From assembly GCF_014596085.1 (NCBI RefSeq), contig NZ_JACCJY010000040.1, positions 1 to 53,066 of the forward strand: a stretch of DNA of 53,066 bases, given 5' to 3'. Numbering within the stretch: position 1 is the stretch's first letter; each line of letters starts with the position of its first letter. The DNA comes from Azospirillum tabaci. GTDB lineage: Bacteria > Pseudomonadota > Alphaproteobacteria > Azospirillales > Azospirillaceae. The translations under genes and the position numbers were made by a program. The notes beneath the pieces were generated by a model. The model was given only the letters and a program-made list of their open reading frames with translations. It had not been told where the DNA came from and searched no databases. Shown here in pieces: positions 42,022 to 50,376 of this stretch.

Positions 42022-42288
42022 TCACCGCACCGAGACGATCAGACTGCCCAGCCGGTCGGCGTAGGTGGTGAGCGCACCGTACATGAAGGGCAGCGCCAGC
42101 ACGGTGGTGACCAGGATGGCGACGATCTTCGGGACGAAGGTCAGCGTCATCTCCTGCACCTGGGTCAGCGCCTGGACCAGCGAGATCGCCACGCCGACCA
42201 GGACCGCAACGACCAGCGGCGGGGCGGCGATCAGCAGCATCGTCCAGATGCCCGTGCGCAGGACTTCCAGCACGTCGGCTTCGTTCAT
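42022..42288 (-). CDS. fliQ: Flagellar export protein FliQ
   Basis: An 88-residue protein with two membrane helices (AAPPLVVAVLVGVAISLVQAL and PKIVAILVTTVLALPFMYGAL), one of the small gate subunits. QALTQVQEMTLTFVPK is the conserved FliQ core. The ATG at 42288 has a good AGGAG site; the longer frame upstream runs through a palindromic repeat and is not real. Confidence 0.95.
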   Translation of the reverse strand: MNEADVLEVLRTGIWTMLLIAAPPLVVAVLVGVAISLVQALTQVQEMTLTFVPKIVAILVTTVLALPFMYGALTTYADRLGSLIVSVR

Positions 42289-42309
42289 GGGGGTTCTCCT
42301 GGGGAGCGG

Positions 42310-42382
42310 TTGCCCCCACCCTTCCCGCTTCGCGGGCCCCTTCCCTCCCCCGCTCAGCGGGGGAGGGCCGGGGTGGGGGCAA
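42310..42382. repeat. GC-rich palindromic intergenic repeat, family 1 copy c
   Basis: Ends TTGCCCCCACCC (42310-42321) and its complement (42371-42382). The inner hairpin is CCCTCCCCCGC-TCA-GCGGGGGAGGG. It is inserted between fliE and fliQ, inside an otherwise tight operon, without breaking either gene. Confidence 0.85.
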
Positions 42383-42401
42383 TACGTCCCGACGAATGCG
42401 C

Positions 42402-42779
42402 TCAAATCGCCATCCGCATGACGTCCTGATAGGCCTGCACCATGCGGTCGCGGATCGACACCACCGTCTGCACGGTCATCTCGGCGGCGAGCACGGAGCG
42501 CACGACCTCGTGCGTGCCGGCCTTGCCGGCGACGGCGGCGACGGACATGCGCTCGCCCTCGTTCAGCGTCTCCACCGCCTGCAACACCTGACGGTCGAGA
42601 AAGGCGCCGAAGCTGCTCTCCGCCGCCGACGACGCTGAGGCCGCCGTCTCGGCGGACGGCGATGCCGCGGAAGCCGCCGCGGTGGGCGGGGTGGCGAGCG
42701 AGGCGGCGGGCGCCGGCTGGGCCAGGGGCGCGCGGTGGAGGTTGTAGGCGGCGGCGGCGCGGCCGATGGGTTCGATCAT
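42402..42779 (-). CDS. fliE: Flagellar hook-basal body protein FliE
   Basis: A 125-residue protein joining the MS ring to the rod. The C-terminal half (FGAFLDRQVLQAVETLNEGERMSVAAVAG, then SVLAAEMTVQTVVSIRDRMVQAYQDVMRM) matches FliE; the N-terminal 55 residues are Ala/Pro/Ser-rich and unconserved. It follows flgC with a 14-base gap in the flgB-flgC-fliE order found in most bacteria. Confidence 0.94.
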   Translation of the reverse strand: MIEPIGRAAAAYNLHRAPLAQPAPAASLATPPTAAASAASPSAETAASASSAAESSFGAFLDRQVLQAVETLNEGERMSVAAVAGKAGTHEVVRSVLAAEMTVQTVVSIRDRMVQAYQDVMRMAI

Positions 42780-42793
42780 GCTCTTGGGTCTCC

Positions 42794-43213
42794 TCAGCCG
42801 CGCAGAAGGTCGATCATGCGGCTCATCATGCTGCGCGACTGCTCGATGACGTTGACGCTCGCCTCGAAGGACCGGCTGGCCTCGCGCATGTCCATCATCT
42901 CGATCAGCGGTTGGACGTTCGGGCGCTTGACGTAGCCCTTCTCGTCGGCGGCGGGGTGCGAAGGCTCGTAGACGAGCTGGAAGTCGCTGCGGTCGCGCCC
43001 GATTTGCTTGACCTTCACGAGTTCCGAGCCGGCGGCGTGGTCCATCGTGGTCGCGAAGGAGACGGTCTTGCGGCGGTAGGGATCGCCGCCCGCCGTCATG
43101 GCGGTGGAATCGGAATTGGCGATGTTCTCGGCGACCACGCGCAGCCGGGTGCCCTGCGCCTGCAGGCCCGAACTGGCGATCCGCATCGTCGCGGCCAGGG
43201 GATCGGTGAGCAT
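42794..43213 (-). CDS. flgC: Flagellar basal-body rod protein FlgC
   Basis: A 139-residue proximal rod protein. AATMRIASSGLQAQGTRLRVVAENIANSDSTA in part is the conserved N-terminus; NVQPLIEMMDMREASRSFEASVNVIEQSRSMMSRMIDLL in part is the usual C-terminus. It lies 20 bases downstream of flgB. Confidence 0.95.
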   Translation of the reverse strand: MLTDPLAATMRIASSGLQAQGTRLRVVAENIANSDSTAMTAGGDPYRRKTVSFATTMDHAAGSELVKVKQIGRDRSDFQLVYEPSHPAADEKGYVKRPNVQPLIEMMDMREASRSFEASVNVIEQSRSMMSRMIDLLRG

Positions 43214-43233
43214 GGGAAGGACTCCGGATATCG

Positions 43234-43626
43234 TCAGCCGGCGCGCCAGGCGGCGCGCAGGATTTGCAGGTTGCGCTGGAACAGGCCGGCGGTCAGGGCG
43301 AAGGCGTCGCGCGTCTCGCTGCCCTTGGTCATCTCCTGCTCAAGCGACACGGCGTTGCCGTCCGGCGTGGTTTCCCACTGCTCGGGCTTGCGCGCCTCCT
43401 GCACCGCGCCGGACGGGTTGAAGCCGGTCAGGTGCATGGGCGAGGTGAGCGCGGGCGCCACCGCTTGCTGGCCGTCCATCAGCGCCGCGAAGGGCTTCAG
43501 GTCCTTCGGCTGATAGCCGGGCGTGTTCGCGTTCACGACGTTGGCAGCGATCAGCTTCTGCCGCTCCGCCAAGTAATCGAGGCGCGCACCGGTCAGCCGG
43601 AACACCGAAATATTGCTAAAATCCAT
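43234..43626 (-). CDS. flgB: Flagellar basal-body rod protein FlgB
   Basis: A 130-residue proximal rod protein. LDYLAERQKLIAANVVNANTPGYQPKDLKPF in part is the N-terminal signature, and SLEQEMTKGSETRDAFALTAGLFQRNLQILRAAW in part the C-terminal one. It heads the minus-strand run flgB-flgC-fliE-fliQ-slt and is divergent from fliI, sharing a 125-bp promoter region that contains the best copy of the AT/CCGG motif. Confidence 0.95.
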   Translation of the reverse strand: MDFSNISVFRLTGARLDYLAERQKLIAANVVNANTPGYQPKDLKPFAALMDGQQAVAPALTSPMHLTGFNPSGAVQEARKPEQWETTPDGNAVSLEQEMTKGSETRDAFALTAGLFQRNLQILRAAWRAG

Positions 43627-43682
43627 TGGAACGGCCTTATCGCGAAGCCGGAAAGCAAGGCAGGGCCAAGATGACTCCCGGC

Positions 43683-43702
43683 GTTTAAAACCGGATTTAA
43701 AA
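43683..43702. promoter_or_regulatory. Lateral-flagellum AT/CCGG motif between flgB and fliI
   Basis: GTTTAAAACCGGATTTAAAA, a near-perfect palindrome (TTTAAA-N6-TTTAAA with CCGG in the middle), 57-76 bp before flgB and 50-69 bp before fliI. It is the clearest copy of the four. Confidence 0.65.
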
Positions 43703-43751
43703 TCCTCGTGTCAGGATCGAGCCGTTCCGACACGGCGGAGACGTCCCGGCA

Positions 43752-45092
43752 ATGCGCGTGCTTTCCAACCTTCTGTCCGAGATCGAGCGGATGCCGACCC
43801 GATCCTGGCGCGGCGAGATCCGCAGCGCCACCGGCATGACGCTGGAGGTGGAGGGGCTGCGCCGCGTGCTGGCGGTGGGCGACAAATGCTGGGCGGAGAC
43901 GGCGCGCGGCCAGCGGCTGCTGTGCGAGACGATCGGCTTCCGCCAGGGCCGCACGCTGCTGATGGCCTTCGACAATCTGGACGGCGTGGCGGAGGGATGC
44001 GCCGCCGTCACCGACGACACCGCCTTCACGCTGCGCCCCGGCCCCGGCTGGCTGGGCCGCGTCGTCAACGCGCTGGGCGAACCGATCGACGGGCATGGCC
44101 CCTTGCGCAACGGCCACCACGCCCGCCCGCTGCGCGCCGCCCCGCCGCCGGCCTACGCGCGCCGCCGGGTCGGGGCGAAGATGGACACCGGCGTGCGCGC
44201 CATCGACGTCTTCACGCCGATCTGCCGCGGCCAGCGCATGGGTGTCTTCGCCGGGTCGGGCGTCGGCAAATCGACGCTGCTGTCCATGTTCGCCCGCCAC
44301 GCTGGAGCCGACGCCATCGTGATCGGGCTGGTCGGGGAGCGTGGGCGCGAGGTGCAGGAGTTCATCCAGGACGATCTGGGGGCGGACGGCCTCGCCCGCT
44401 CCGTCGTCGTGGTCGCCACATCGGACGAGCCGCCGCTGATGCGTCGGCAGGCCGCCTATCTCTGCCTGACCGTGGCGGAGGAGTTGCGCGACCGCGGCCT
44501 GCACGTCCTCTGCCTGATCGACAGCGTGACGCGCTTCGCCATGGCCCAGCGCGAGATCGGGCTGGCCGCCGGGGAGCCGCCGACCGCCAAGAGCTACCCC
44601 CCCAGCGTCTTCGCCGAACTGCCCAAGCTGATGGAGCGCGCCGGGCCGGGACGGGAGGGCCAGGGCGACATCACCGGCATCTTCACCGTGCTGGTCGACG
44701 GCGACGACCATGACGAGCCGATCGCCGACGCGGTGCGCGGCATCCTCGACGGCCACGTCGTGCTGGACCGCCGCATCGCCGAGCAGGGGCGCTACCCCGC
44801 CGTCAACGTGCTGCGCAGCGTGTCGCGCCTGCTGCCCGGCTGCCACACGGCGGAGCAGAACGCCCTGCTGCGCCGCGCGCGGAGCCTCGCCGCCACCTAC
44901 GACAACATGCGGGAGCTGGTGCGCATCGGCGCCTACAAGCAGGGCACCGACGCGGAGGTGGACGGTGCCGTCGCGCTGAACCCGGCGCTGGAGGAGTTCC
45001 TGCGCCAGGGCAAGGACGACGCCACGCCGTCCCTCGACTCCTTCCGCCTCCTCGACCGCATTCTCACCGCCCCCACCGGAGTCGTCCCATGA
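43752..45092 (+). CDS. fliI: Flagellar export ATPase FliI
   Basis: A 446-residue AAA-like ATPase that energises export of rod, hook and filament subunits. Walker A is GSGVGKST with Lys173; VIGLVGERGREVQEF, LCLIDSVTRFAMAQREIGLAAGEPP (Walker B region) and SYPPSVFAELPKLMERAGPG are FliI signatures. The N-terminal beta domain is also complete. It overlaps the next gene by four bases. FliH and FliJ partners are not beside it. Confidence 0.96.
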   Translation: MRVLSNLLSEIERMPTRSWRGEIRSATGMTLEVEGLRRVLAVGDKCWAETARGQRLLCETIGFRQGRTLLMAFDNLDGVAEGCAAVTDDTAFTLRPGPGWLGRVVNALGEPIDGHGPLRNGHHARPLRAAPPPAYARRRVGAKMDTGVRAIDVFTPICRGQRMGVFAGSGVGKSTLLSMFARHAGADAIVIGLVGERGREVQEFIQDDLGADGLARSVVVVATSDEPPLMRRQAAYLCLTVAEELRDRGLHVLCLIDSVTRFAMAQREIGLAAGEPPTAKSYPPSVFAELPKLMERAGPGREGQGDITGIFTVLVDGDDHDEPIADAVRGILDGHVVLDRRIAEQGRYPAVNVLRSVSRLLPGCHTAEQNALLRRARSLAATYDNMRELVRIGAYKQGTDAEVDGAVALNPALEEFLRQGKDDATPSLDSFRLLDRILTAPTGVVP

Positions 45093-45679
45093 CCAACGCC
45101 ACCACGCTCGCCGCCCGCGCGCTTGCCCCGACCACCGTTCCGGCCAAGCCCGCCGCCGCCAAGCCGGAGGCGGACCTCAGCCTGGGTTTCGGCGACCTGC
45201 TGGACGCGGTGAATCCCCTTCAACACCTGCCGGGGGTGTCGCAGGTCTACCGCCACGCCACCGGCGACGAGATCGGCCTGCCGGCGCGGCTGGCCGGCGG
45301 CTTTCTGTTCGGCGGCCCCATCGGCCTGCTGGGCAGCGCCGCCATGGCCGCCTTCGAGGCGGTGACCGGCGACGATCCGCTGGGCCACCTCGTCACGCTG
45401 GCGGAGGGCGGCGCGGAGGAGACGAAGGCCCCGGCGAAGGAGACGCCTCCCAACGCCCCGCCCCTGCCCTTCCTCGCCGGTCCGGCGCAGGAGCCGACGG
45501 CGGATCATCGCCCGTCCCCCGCCGTGCTGGCGGAAGCGCTCGCCCGCAAGACGCCGAGCACCGACGCCACGGCGGATGCACCGGTGCCCAAGGCCGAGCA
45601 GCCCGCCCCGCAAATCCTGGCGAAGCTCTATGAGCTGCACGCCACCCAGCCGGCGGACCGCCCGGCCGTCCGGCTCTGA
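45089..45679 (+). CDS. Uncharacterised protein co-transcribed with fliI (196 residues)
   Basis: A 196-residue protein starting inside the fliI stop codon. The central region (about residues 30-100: GFGDLLDAVNPLQHLPGVSQ, YRHATGDEIGLPARLAGG, LFGGPIGLLGSAAMAAFEAVTG) looks like a conserved domain with a Gly-rich hydrophobic segment that could be one membrane-inserting helix. The flanks are Ala/Pro/Thr-rich and probably disordered. I have the impression that similar proteins occur in other alphaproteobacteria, without a known function. The place next to fliI suggests a role in export or its regulation. Confidence 0.75.
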   Translation: MTNATTLAARALAPTTVPAKPAAAKPEADLSLGFGDLLDAVNPLQHLPGVSQVYRHATGDEIGLPARLAGGFLFGGPIGLLGSAAMAAFEAVTGDDPLGHLVTLAEGGAEETKAPAKETPPNAPPLPFLAGPAQEPTADHRPSPAVLAEALARKTPSTDATADAPVPKAEQPAPQILAKLYELHATQPADRPAVRL

Positions 45680-45685
45680 CCCCGG

Positions 45686-46558
45686 TCAGCGCAGCGCCCT
45701 CGCCAGCGCGTCCATGAACAGCCGCACCTTCGGCGGCACGAAGCGCGCGGAGGGGTGGACGCCCCAGACCGCCAGCGGCTCCAACGCTCCGTCGGACAGG
45801 CGGAGCGCTGCCAGCGTGCCGCGCGCCACCTCCTCCCGCACGTCCCACTCGGACAGCACCGCGATGCCGAGCCCGGCGAGGCAGATGTCCCGCAACCCCT
45901 CGATGGAATTGGCGGTGAAGCGGCCGCGCACCCGGATGCGCCGCTCCCGCCCGTCGCCCACGAAGCTCCAGTGGGTCGCGCCGGACAGGCACAGGCACTC
46001 GTGCTCCACCAGATCCGCGACGGCGGCGGGCGTCCCTCGCGCCGCCAGATAGCCGGGCGTGGCGTAGAGCCCCCGCGGGTTGTCGGCCAGCCGCCGCGCG
46101 ATCAGCGCGCTGTCCTTCAGACTCGCGATGCGGATGGCGAGGTCAATCCCCTGCCCGACGATGTCCACCACCGTGTCGGTCAGCAGCAGATCGACCGAAA
46201 CCTGCGGGTTGTCCTTCAGAAAGTCCGCGACCACCGGCACCACCACCTTGCGCCCGAAGGCGGCGGAGGCGGTCAGCCGCAGCAGCCCCGACGCCCCGGC
46301 GGAGGACGGGCGGACACTGGCCCGCGCCGCCGCCTCGTTCTCCAGCATCGCCTGGGCGAAGGGCAGCATCGCCTCCCCCTCCGGCGTCAGGGCGAGGGAG
46401 CGGGTGGTCCGCTGCATCAGCCGCGCGCCCATGGCCTCCTCCAGCGCGGCCAGCCGCCGGGTCGCCATCAGCGGCGAGATGCCCAGCCGCCGGGCGGCCC
46501 CGGCCAAGCTGCCCGCCTGGGCGGCTTCCACCAGAACGGCGAGTCCGGCAAGGTCCAT
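45686..46558 (-). CDS. LysR-family transcriptional regulator
   Basis: A 290-residue LysR regulator. The winged helix is at about residues 1-60 (FVAAAQAGSLAGAARRLG-like pattern with SPLMATRRLAALEEAMGARLMQRTTRSLALT) and the effector domain follows (about 85-285: GLLRLTASAAFGRKVVVPVV, DLAIRIASL). I chose ATG 46558, since it matches the usual LysR start and follows GGAATGTGAAG. It is divergent from an MFS transporter gene, the common pairing where the regulator controls the exporter. Neither gene is flagellar; the pair sits inside the cluster next to a family 2 repeat. Confidence 0.9.
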   Translation of the reverse strand: MDLAGLAVLVEAAQAGSLAGAARRLGISPLMATRRLAALEEAMGARLMQRTTRSLALTPEGEAMLPFAQAMLENEAAARASVRPSSAGASGLLRLTASAAFGRKVVVPVVADFLKDNPQVSVDLLLTDTVVDIVGQGIDLAIRIASLKDSALIARRLADNPRGLYATPGYLAARGTPAAVADLVEHECLCLSGATHWSFVGDGRERRIRVRGRFTANSIEGLRDICLAGLGIAVLSEWDVREEVARGTLAALRLSDGALEPLAVWGVHPSARFVPPKVRLFMDALARALR

Positions 46559-46658
46559 TGCTTCACATTCCGACATACAGGCCATTCATTCTGCATGACT
46601 GATGCGGATTGTGAAAGTGCGATAGGGTCTGTTTCAGAAATCATCGTCTTGGACTTCC

Positions 46659-46840
46659 GTAACCCTCTCCCCTCTGCTCACGCGCAAACTTCGTTTGCGC
46701 TGACGCGACAGGCGGACCTTTGGTCCGCCGAAAGCGGGGAGAGGGTGGCCCGCAGGGCCGGTGAGGGGGATGCGCTTTTGCCGAACACACCAACACGCGC
46801 AACCCCCTCACCCTAACCCTCTCCCCAGAGGGGAGAGGGG
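46659..46840. repeat. GC-rich palindromic intergenic repeat, family 2 copy b, with nested insertion
   Basis: Same outer plan as the copy at 36408 (CCCTCTCCCC ... GGGGAGAGGGTGGCCCGCAGG ... CCCCCTCACCCTAACCCT). The first hairpin is interrupted by about 63 bp holding two perfect small palindromes: GCGCAAAC-TTC-GTTTGCGC (46682-46700) and GGCGGACC-TTT-GGTCCGCC (46711-46729). It fills most of the 305-bp gap between the LysR and MFS genes. Confidence 0.8.
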
Positions 46841-46863
46841 ATCTTGGGAAAGGATTGTGGATT

Positions 46864-48051
46864 ATGAGCATCGCCGACACAGTTTCCTCCCACGCACCGG
46901 AGCAGACCCGGCTCGGCCGAGGGCTGACCTTCGCGATGGCGACCGCCGCGGGGCTGGCCGTCGCGAACATCTACTACAACCAGCCCATGCTGGGCCTGAT
47001 CGAGGGTGACCTGCCCGGCCCGCTGACCGGCATGATCCCAACCGCCACGCAGTTGGGCTACGCCGCCGGCCTGCTTCTGCTGGTGCCGCTGGGTGATCTG
47101 GTGGAGCGGCGGCGGCTGATTGTCGGGCAGTTCCTGCTCCTGGCCGCGGCGCTGGTCGCGACAGCGCTGGCGCAGGGTCCCGCCCTGCTGGTCGCCGCCT
47201 CGCTGCTGCTCGGCGTCTCGGCCACGGTGGCGCAGCAGATCGTCCCCTTCGCCGCCCATCTCGCCTCGCCGCAACGGCGCGGGGCGGCGGTGGGAACCGT
47301 CATGTCGGGGGTGCTGACCGGCATCCTGCTCAGCCGCACGCTGGCCGGCTTCGTCGGGACGCACGAGGGCTGGCGCGCGATGTTCTGGCTGGCCGTGCCG
47401 CTGGCGCTGGCTGCGGCCGCGCTGATGGCCGTCATGCTGCCGCGCAGCCACCCGAACGCCACCTTGCGCTACCCGGCGCTGATGCGCTCGCTGGTCGATC
47501 TGTGGCGGGAGTTTCCGGCCTTGCGGCTGGCCGCCGTCACCCAGGGGCTGCTGTTCGCCGCCTTCACCACCTTCTGGACCATCCTGGCGCTGCGTCTGGC
47601 CGAGCCGCGCTTCGGCCTGGGCGCCGACGCGGCGGGGCTGTTCGGCGTCGTCGGCGCAGTCGGCATCCTGGCGGCCCCGATGGCCGGGCGGATCGCCGAC
47701 CGCAGCGGGCCGCACCGGGTGATCCTGCTGGGCACGCTGCTGACGCTCGCCTCCTGGCTGCTGTTCGGGCTGTGGACGTCGGTCGCCGGTCTGGTCGCCG
47801 GGGTGATCCTGCTCGACTTCGCGGTCCAGGCGGCCCTCGTGTCGAACCAGCACATCGTCTACGCCCTGCGCCCCGAGGCCCGCGCCCGGCTGAACACCAT
47901 CTTCATGGGCGGCATGTTCCTGGGCGGCGCGCTGGGGTCGAGCGCTGCGACGCTGGCCTGGAACGCCGGGGGCTGGACCGCGGTGACCGGCCTGGGCATC
48001 GCCGTCGCCGCGGCGGCCACCGCCCTCCAGCTCGCCGCGCGGCGCCGGTAG
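46864..48051 (+). CDS. MFS-family transporter
   Basis: A 395-residue major-facilitator protein with twelve predicted membrane segments. The start (FAMATAAGLAVANIYYNQPML) and the loop PLGDLVERRRLIVGQ, the MFS motif A between helices 2 and 3, are typical of the YnfM/arabinose-efflux-like group. GRIADRSGPHRVILLG is the matching motif in the second half. Substrate unknown, probably export. The ATG 46864 is preceded by GAAAGGATTG. It is paired with the divergent LysR gene and is convergent with the next flagellar gene, only 24 bases away. Confidence 0.9.
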   Translation: MSIADTVSSHAPEQTRLGRGLTFAMATAAGLAVANIYYNQPMLGLIEGDLPGPLTGMIPTATQLGYAAGLLLLVPLGDLVERRRLIVGQFLLLAAALVATALAQGPALLVAASLLLGVSATVAQQIVPFAAHLASPQRRGAAVGTVMSGVLTGILLSRTLAGFVGTHEGWRAMFWLAVPLALAAAALMAVMLPRSHPNATLRYPALMRSLVDLWREFPALRLAAVTQGLLFAAFTTFWTILALRLAEPRFGLGADAAGLFGVVGAVGILAAPMAGRIADRSGPHRVILLGTLLTLASWLLFGLWTSVAGLVAGVILLDFAVQAALVSNQHIVYALRPEARARLNTIFMGGMFLGGALGSSAATLAWNAGGWTAVTGLGIAVAAAATALQLAARRR

Positions 48052-48075
48052 GAGATCTGTGGAATGCCGGGGGCC

Positions 48076-49158
48076 TCAGCGCCCCCCGCTCCGCGCCGAG
48101 CGTTCCAGGGAGCGGATGTGGGACAGACCCGGCAGGATCTCGGAGCGGATGAACTCCAGCCGGCGCACCGGGCCGCCGCCGCTGGAGAAACGGGCCTTCC
48201 ACAGGGCCATCTTCACCGCCAGCCCGCACAGCACCCCGCCGATGGTGACGTGATGGTTGGTGATCAGGTCGCGGATGCTGCGGAAGCTCTGGGCGTTGAT
48301 GTTGCGCCAGAAGTCCTTGGAGCGGTTGTCGAAGCTCTCGAACCGTCCGGTGATCGAGGCGGCGATCTCCGTCAGGTCGCGCCCCACCTCGTCGAGCATC
48401 CGGGCGTGGCGGGCGTCGCGGCGGACCTCGCTGAAGCCGCGCACCGCGTCCATCCAGGCCAGGAAGGCCTGCACGTCGGGCACGATCTCGTCCAGGCACT
48501 GCTTGAAATAGGCCAGCGACAGGAAGATGTCGCCGTATTCCTCTAGGAAAGCCGGGATGTCGGCCATGGCGATGTCCAGCCGGTCGGCCATCATGGTCAG
48601 CCGGCGACGCACCTCCGCCAGATCGGGCTCGGCGAACAGGCGGATCAGGTCCTCGACATTCTGCACCTGCACGTCGTCGCTGCCGTAGACGCTTTCGATC
48701 AGCGGCCGGGTGAAGACGCGCATGTAGCGGGTGAGCTGGTCCTTCCGGCGCTGCGACAGGCGCAGGGCGGCGTGCTCGTCCACCGCGATCTTCAGGCGGC
48801 GCAGCTCGATGCGCAGGGAATAGACGTCGAAGCTGGCGGCCTGGGCGATCTGCCCGATCATCAGCAGGTCGCGGTCCAGCTCGGGCGAGCGGTTGCCGAA
48901 ATGCAGCGGCAGCTGGCTGGGCATCACCTGCCCGCTGCCGGCGTGGACGTCGTTGAACAGCTCCACCACCGTCTGGAGCCGGACGTTCTTGATCAGCCGC
49001 GCTCGGCGCAAGCCCGGAGTCTCCAGCGGCAGGATGGTCATCGGCAGGATATGAAGGGAGTCGCGGGCGGTGTCCTCGTCCCGGTCGTCCGGACCGGGCA
49101 GCAGGGCCACGACGTGCGGCCAGGCACCCGGCGGCCTGGCCTGTCGGCTCGGCTGCAC
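48076..49158 (-). CDS. Uncharacterised protein of the lateral-flagellum cluster (360 residues)
   Basis: A 360-residue, mostly helical protein without signal peptide. A GTG at 49158 with AGGAG seven bases upstream is the likely start; a start at residue 40 (MTILPLETPGLRR) would begin nearer the recognisable fold. Helices rich in Leu, Arg and Glu follow (FGNRSPELDRDLLMIGQIAQAASFDVYSLR in part, LEEYGDIFLSLAYFKQCLDE), then a weakly hydrophobic stretch GGVLCGLAVKMALWKARF. No family recognised. It lies 40 bases after the DUF1217 gene on the same strand, so it is probably the last gene of the flaF operon. Confidence 0.75.
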   Translation of the reverse strand: MQPSRQARPPGAWPHVVALLPGPDDRDEDTARDSLHILPMTILPLETPGLRRARLIKNVRLQTVVELFNDVHAGSGQVMPSQLPLHFGNRSPELDRDLLMIGQIAQAASFDVYSLRIELRRLKIAVDEHAALRLSQRRKDQLTRYMRVFTRPLIESVYGSDDVQVQNVEDLIRLFAEPDLAEVRRRLTMMADRLDIAMADIPAFLEEYGDIFLSLAYFKQCLDEIVPDVQAFLAWMDAVRGFSEVRRDARHARMLDEVGRDLTEIAASITGRFESFDNRSKDFWRNINAQSFRSIRDLITNHHVTIGGVLCGLAVKMALWKARFSSGGGPVRRLEFIRSEILPGLSHIRSLERSARSGGR

Positions 49159-49198
49159 AGCCAGTCTCCTGGAATTCGCCCTGCCGGAACGCCGCCGC

Positions 49199-49993
49199 TC
49201 AGAAGCGCGGGAAGTTCAGCAGCGACATGGTGATGGACGGGTCGATGGCGATGATCGAGGAGCGTCCGCGGCTGCTGATCGGCCCGATGTAGGGGAGGTT
49301 TGTCGAGGCTCCCGCGGGCGCGCCGTTCTTCAGGTCGTACATGGCCGAGAAGCGGTCCAGGAACTTCCCGAGCTTGGCCGGGTCCTTGAAGTCAGCGATG
49401 TCGAAGCGCTTCTTCAGCTTGTCGACCAGCCGGTCGAGGTCGCCCAGCGCCGACTGCTCGGGGATGTCGAGCGCCGTGAAGACCACCTTCTGGAGCGCGC
49501 GGTCGGCCATCACCTGATACCAGTTGGTGATGCGCGGCGCCTTGCGGTCGAAGTAGAGCGCCAGACGGACGGCGGGATTGCTCTCCTCCGCCTTCACCTC
49601 CAGCGACACGTCGACGTAGCGGTCCACGATGGCCTTGACGATCGCCGGCTCCTTCAGCGTGGCGCCGCCCGTCTCCTTGAAGGACAGGACGGTGGCCATC
49701 TCCTTGAACTTGGCGTCGTTCATGCGGTTGGCCAGCGCCTCCGGGTCCTGCACCCCCTGGTCCAGCACCTTGCGGATGAGGGCGCGCGCGTAGGTCTGGC
49801 TTTCCAGGTCGAAGGCCACCATGACGAAGCGGTAGAGCTTGTCGTCCTTCAGCAGTTCCTCGGCGCTGGATATCTTGCCGATGTTGGCCTCGAAATAGGC
49901 GATGTTGCGCTTCACGTCGGGCCGCGAGCGGATCATCGCGTCGTGGCGGTCCTGGTTGCGGACGATCTGGCGATAGTCCTGGAGCGTGCTCAT
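49199..49993 (-). CDS. DUF1217-type flagellar cluster protein
   Basis: A 264-residue protein resembling the DUF1217 proteins encoded in rhizobial flagellar clusters. It has the repeated pattern seen in that family (NIGKISSAEELLKDDKLYRFVMVAFDLE, then LADRMNDAKFKEM-like and ITNWYQVMADRALQKVVFTALDIPE). The C-terminus SIIAIDPSITMSLLNFPRF is hydrophobic. No function is established that I know. It overlaps the FlaG-like gene by four bases, so is translated with it. A secreted or structural part of the flagellum is possible. Confidence 0.8.
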   Translation of the reverse strand: MSTLQDYRQIVRNQDRHDAMIRSRPDVKRNIAYFEANIGKISSAEELLKDDKLYRFVMVAFDLESQTYARALIRKVLDQGVQDPEALANRMNDAKFKEMATVLSFKETGGATLKEPAIVKAIVDRYVDVSLEVKAEESNPAVRLALYFDRKAPRITNWYQVMADRALQKVVFTALDIPEQSALGDLDRLVDKLKKRFDIADFKDPAKLGKFLDRFSAMYDLKNGAPAGASTNLPYIGPISSRGRSSIIAIDPSITMSLLNFPRF

Positions 49994-50376
49994 GCCTTCA
50001 CCTCCGGGGCCTTTGGCCGCCCGCTCTCCTCCGCCGCATCCTCCGCCGGGTCGGCGTAGGAGGGCGGGATGCGCAGGATCACCTCGCCGGTGTGGGTGTC
50101 GAGCACCTCGGTGGACAGGCGGCCCGTGCCGGGGTCGAGGTTGACGCGGTAGGGCGGGATGGGGTCGGGCTGGCGGCGGTTGTCGGATTCCGCCGACGCG
50201 CGGGCTTCCTCGACCACCTCGGTGGCCTTGGCGGCCTCGGCCTGGGCGGCGCGCAGCCGGTCGGCCTGGCGCTGGCGGGCTTCGGCGATCAGGTCGGCGC
50301 TGGCGGTGCCGCGCTCGCCGTTGACGCCGGACACGCCGCCGGTCAGTCCCTGGATGGGTGCGGGCATGGCGGTCAC
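49990..50376 (-). CDS. FlaG-like protein
   Basis: A 128-residue protein. The C-terminal half (PYRVNLDPGTGRLSTEVLD, then GEVILRIPPSYAD) is similar to the FlaG family, where a Val-Asp-x-Thr-Gly-Glu-Val-Ile-x-x-IPP pattern is typical; FlaG influences filament length in other bacteria. The first 70 residues form a helical coiled region rich in Ala, Arg and Glu. It overlaps flbT and the DUF1217 gene by four bases each. Confidence 0.7.
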   Translation of the reverse strand: MTAMPAPIQGLTGGVSGVNGERGTASADLIAEARQRQADRLRAAQAEAAKATEVVEEARASAESDNRRQPDPIPPYRVNLDPGTGRLSTEVLDTHTGEVILRIPPSYADPAEDAAEESGRPKAPEVKA

